Of a stretch of DNA of 6,618 bases, positions 5,724 through 6,618 are shown in pieces; within the stretch, counting starts at the first letter, position 1, and each line of letters starts with the position of its first letter. The DNA is from Deltaproteobacteria bacterium (GTDB lineage: Bacteria; Desulfobacterota; DSM-4660; Desulfatiglandales; HGW-15): assembly GCA_016926135.1 (NCBI GenBank), contig JAFGPH010000448.1, positions 1 through 6,618 of the forward strand. The letters run 5' to 3'. A program made the position numbers and the translations under genes. The notes beneath the pieces are model-generated. The model ran no database searches. It saw only the letters and a program-made list of their open reading frames with translations, and had not been told where the DNA came from.

Positions 5724-5960
5724 ATGAAGAACGAATTCCTCAATAGGATCTTTTCACACCCCGACCTCAGAGGCGGGGAGCCATGCATAAAGGGCACGCG
5801 CATCCCGGTGAGCGTGATTGTCGCAAGTGTGGCCCAGCGTCTGACAAGGCAGGATATTATCAGGGAGTATCCCCAGCTCAAGGACGAGGACATTACCGCA
5901 GCACTCATGTATGCGTCTGAGTCGGTACAGCAGGAATCGATCTACGCACTGGGTGGCTGA
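5724..5960 (+). CDS. DUF433 family antitoxin (VapB45-like)
   Basis: A 78-residue protein with the DUF433 pattern: FSHPDLRGGEPCIKGTRIPV (10-29), a helix pair around residues 31-50, then the diagnostic YPQLKDEDITAALMYASE (49-66). These small proteins have a winged-helix-like DNA-binding fold. In many genomes they sit directly before a PIN-like DUF5615 gene as its antitoxin, by analogy with the M. tuberculosis VapBC45 pair. The order and 2-bp spacing here match that arrangement. The ATG at 5724 has a strong GGGAGG (5713-5718) five bases upstream, and the promoter at 5584-5612 is well placed. Antitoxins of this type usually repress their own operon, which is expected here but not shown. Length is normal and the gene looks intact. 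Confidence 0.92.
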   Translation: MKNEFLNRIFSHPDLRGGEPCIKGTRIPVSVIVASVAQRLTRQDIIREYPQLKDEDITAALMYASESVQQESIYALGG

Positions 5961-5962
5961 CC

Positions 5963-6322
5963 TTGAGAATCAAGATTGACGAGGACTTGCCAAGAGGGCT
6001 GGCAGAAGCCGTTCGCGGTGTGGCGCCGGACACACTGACGGTGATCGAGGAAGGCTTGTCAGGAATCTTGGATCCTGGGCTTTGGGAAACCGCACAAAGG
6101 GAACGGAGATTTCTCATTACCGGCGACAAGGCTTTTGCAAATATCAAACGGTATCCCCCGGGGACTCACTCATTGGTCTTATTGCTCCGACCGGACGAAG
6201 ACGGAATCCCCCAGTTGCTGGGCCTGATCCAGGACGTACTAAAGCTTGGTCTACTGGAAAGCCTCGGAGGATGCGTTGCTGTGGCCACACCTGGACGTGT
6301 GAGGGTGAGGCGACCGATATAG
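5963..6322 (+). CDS. DUF5615 PIN-like toxin (VapC45-like putative RNase)
   Basis: A 119-residue protein of the DUF5615 PIN-like family, whose members are presumed metal-dependent ribonucleases held inactive by a DUF433 partner. Acidic residues expected in the active centre are present: Asp6/Glu7 in RIKIDEDLP, Asp37 in ILDPGLWETA, and Asp55 in FLITGDKAFANI. The stretch FANIKRYPPGTHSLVLLLR (58-76) is highly typical. In many relatives the motif reads TxDxDF; here the second acidic position is Ala57 (TGDKAF), a variation that resembles the common DKGF form and need not abolish activity. The start is TTG at 5963, 2 bp after the antitoxin stop, with a weak GGGTGG (5951-5956) ahead of it. No ATG fits the conserved N-terminus, so the toxin is probably translated by coupling and at a lower rate. 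It ends at TAG 6320. Confidence 0.9.
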   Translation: MRIKIDEDLPRGLAEAVRGVAPDTLTVIEEGLSGILDPGLWETAQRERRFLITGDKAFANIKRYPPGTHSLVLLLRPDEDGIPQLLGLIQDVLKLGLLESLGGCVAVATPGRVRVRRPI

Positions 6323-6618
6323 TTTTTTTGAAATGACACACCCTGAAGCGGGTTTCTGTCTATCGCCACAGACGGTCTACAGAAGGTCTCCTGACCTTCA
6401 GATCACCGGTTAGGAAATCCCCAAGCCCCATTCAGCCTCCAACCTTGGCGCTGCGGCAAATGCTCGAGGGTTTGAAAGGAAGCCTTGGCGATCCGAAAAT
6501 CCGTCAGCCTCCACTGTCGTTTGGGTACCATGCACTTTGATTCAGTGCTATCCTCCTTCATGATTGGAAAGGAAACCTGGACGATTTGACAGCCCTTTGA
6601 CTTTCCTCGTAATTTGGG
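6323..6618. other. Intergenic stretch with no recognised gene; small hairpins and direct repeats
   Basis: GAAGGTC (6382-6388) and GACCTTC (6393-6399) form a perfect 7-bp stem with loop TCCT; TCTGT (6355-6359) and ACAGA (6368-6372) form a weaker one. TCAGCCTCCA occurs at 6432-6441 and 6504-6513, and CCTTGGCG at 6443-6450 and 6483-6490, giving nested direct repeats. A T7 run directly follows the toxin stop (6323-6329) but no good stem precedes it. On the minus strand a frame is open from the right edge down to a stop at 6403, about 71 residues of unremarkable sequence; I cannot support it as a gene. Confidence 0.5.

Noticed and set aside
6345..6420. tRNA-like arrangement of hairpins with a CCT 'anticodon'
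   Set aside because: The anticodon loop would be 8 nt, the T-arm sequence GGTTAGGAAATCC does not fit GGTTCGANNCC, and no acceptor stem can be formed.
6403..6618. Minus-strand frame open from the right edge, about 71 residues
   Set aside because: No ribosome binding site or recognisable motif is visible, and its composition is not convincing. It could be the end of a gene from beyond the window, but the sequence here does not support the call.

Overview
The window is GC-rich, roughly 60% by eye, and fairly loosely packed bacterial chromosome. The gene set is a presequence-protease-like M16C peptidase, a DctP-DctQ-DctM TRAP transporter, a VanZ-like protein and a DUF433/DUF5615 toxin-antitoxin pair. 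Together with palindromic intergenic repeats, this fits an environmental proteobacterium, most plausibly of the Desulfobacterota/deltaproteobacterial kind. That placement is an inference from gene content and style; no marker gene is present.

Layout: (1) 1-927, plus strand: the C-terminal third of a large M16C metallopeptidase that enters from the left edge, followed by a short stem-loop. (2) 1209-1439, plus: a 76-residue cysteine-free protein with a faint TusA-like look. (3) 1528-1794, plus: a decayed REP-associated tyrosine transposase (RAYT), readable only by joining three frame segments, with palindromic sequence on both sides. (4) 1859-2248, minus: a VanZ-like membrane protein. (5) 2475-5397, plus: a complete TRAP transporter in the order substrate-binding protein, small permease, large permease. 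The first two genes are separated by an unusual inverted element made of 8-bp TGGAGTNN units. (6) 5466-5517: a perfect 24-bp palindrome closing the transporter region. (7) 5584-6322, plus: a good sigma70-type promoter, then a DUF433 antitoxin gene and a DUF5615 PIN-like toxin gene spaced by 2 bp. (8) 6323-6618: no convincing gene, only small hairpins and short direct repeats.

How it fits together: the TRAP genes form one functional unit. DctP binds an organic acid, probably a carboxylate, in the periplasm, and DctQM import it using an ion gradient. The antitoxin/toxin pair is a separate small operon. The M16C peptidase, the small protein and VanZ show no functional link to these or to each other. 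The most unusual material is non-coding or decayed: the RAYT relic and its flanking palindromes, the octamer-built inverted element inside the transporter operon, and the long palindrome after it. I do not see a wholly new multi-gene system here.
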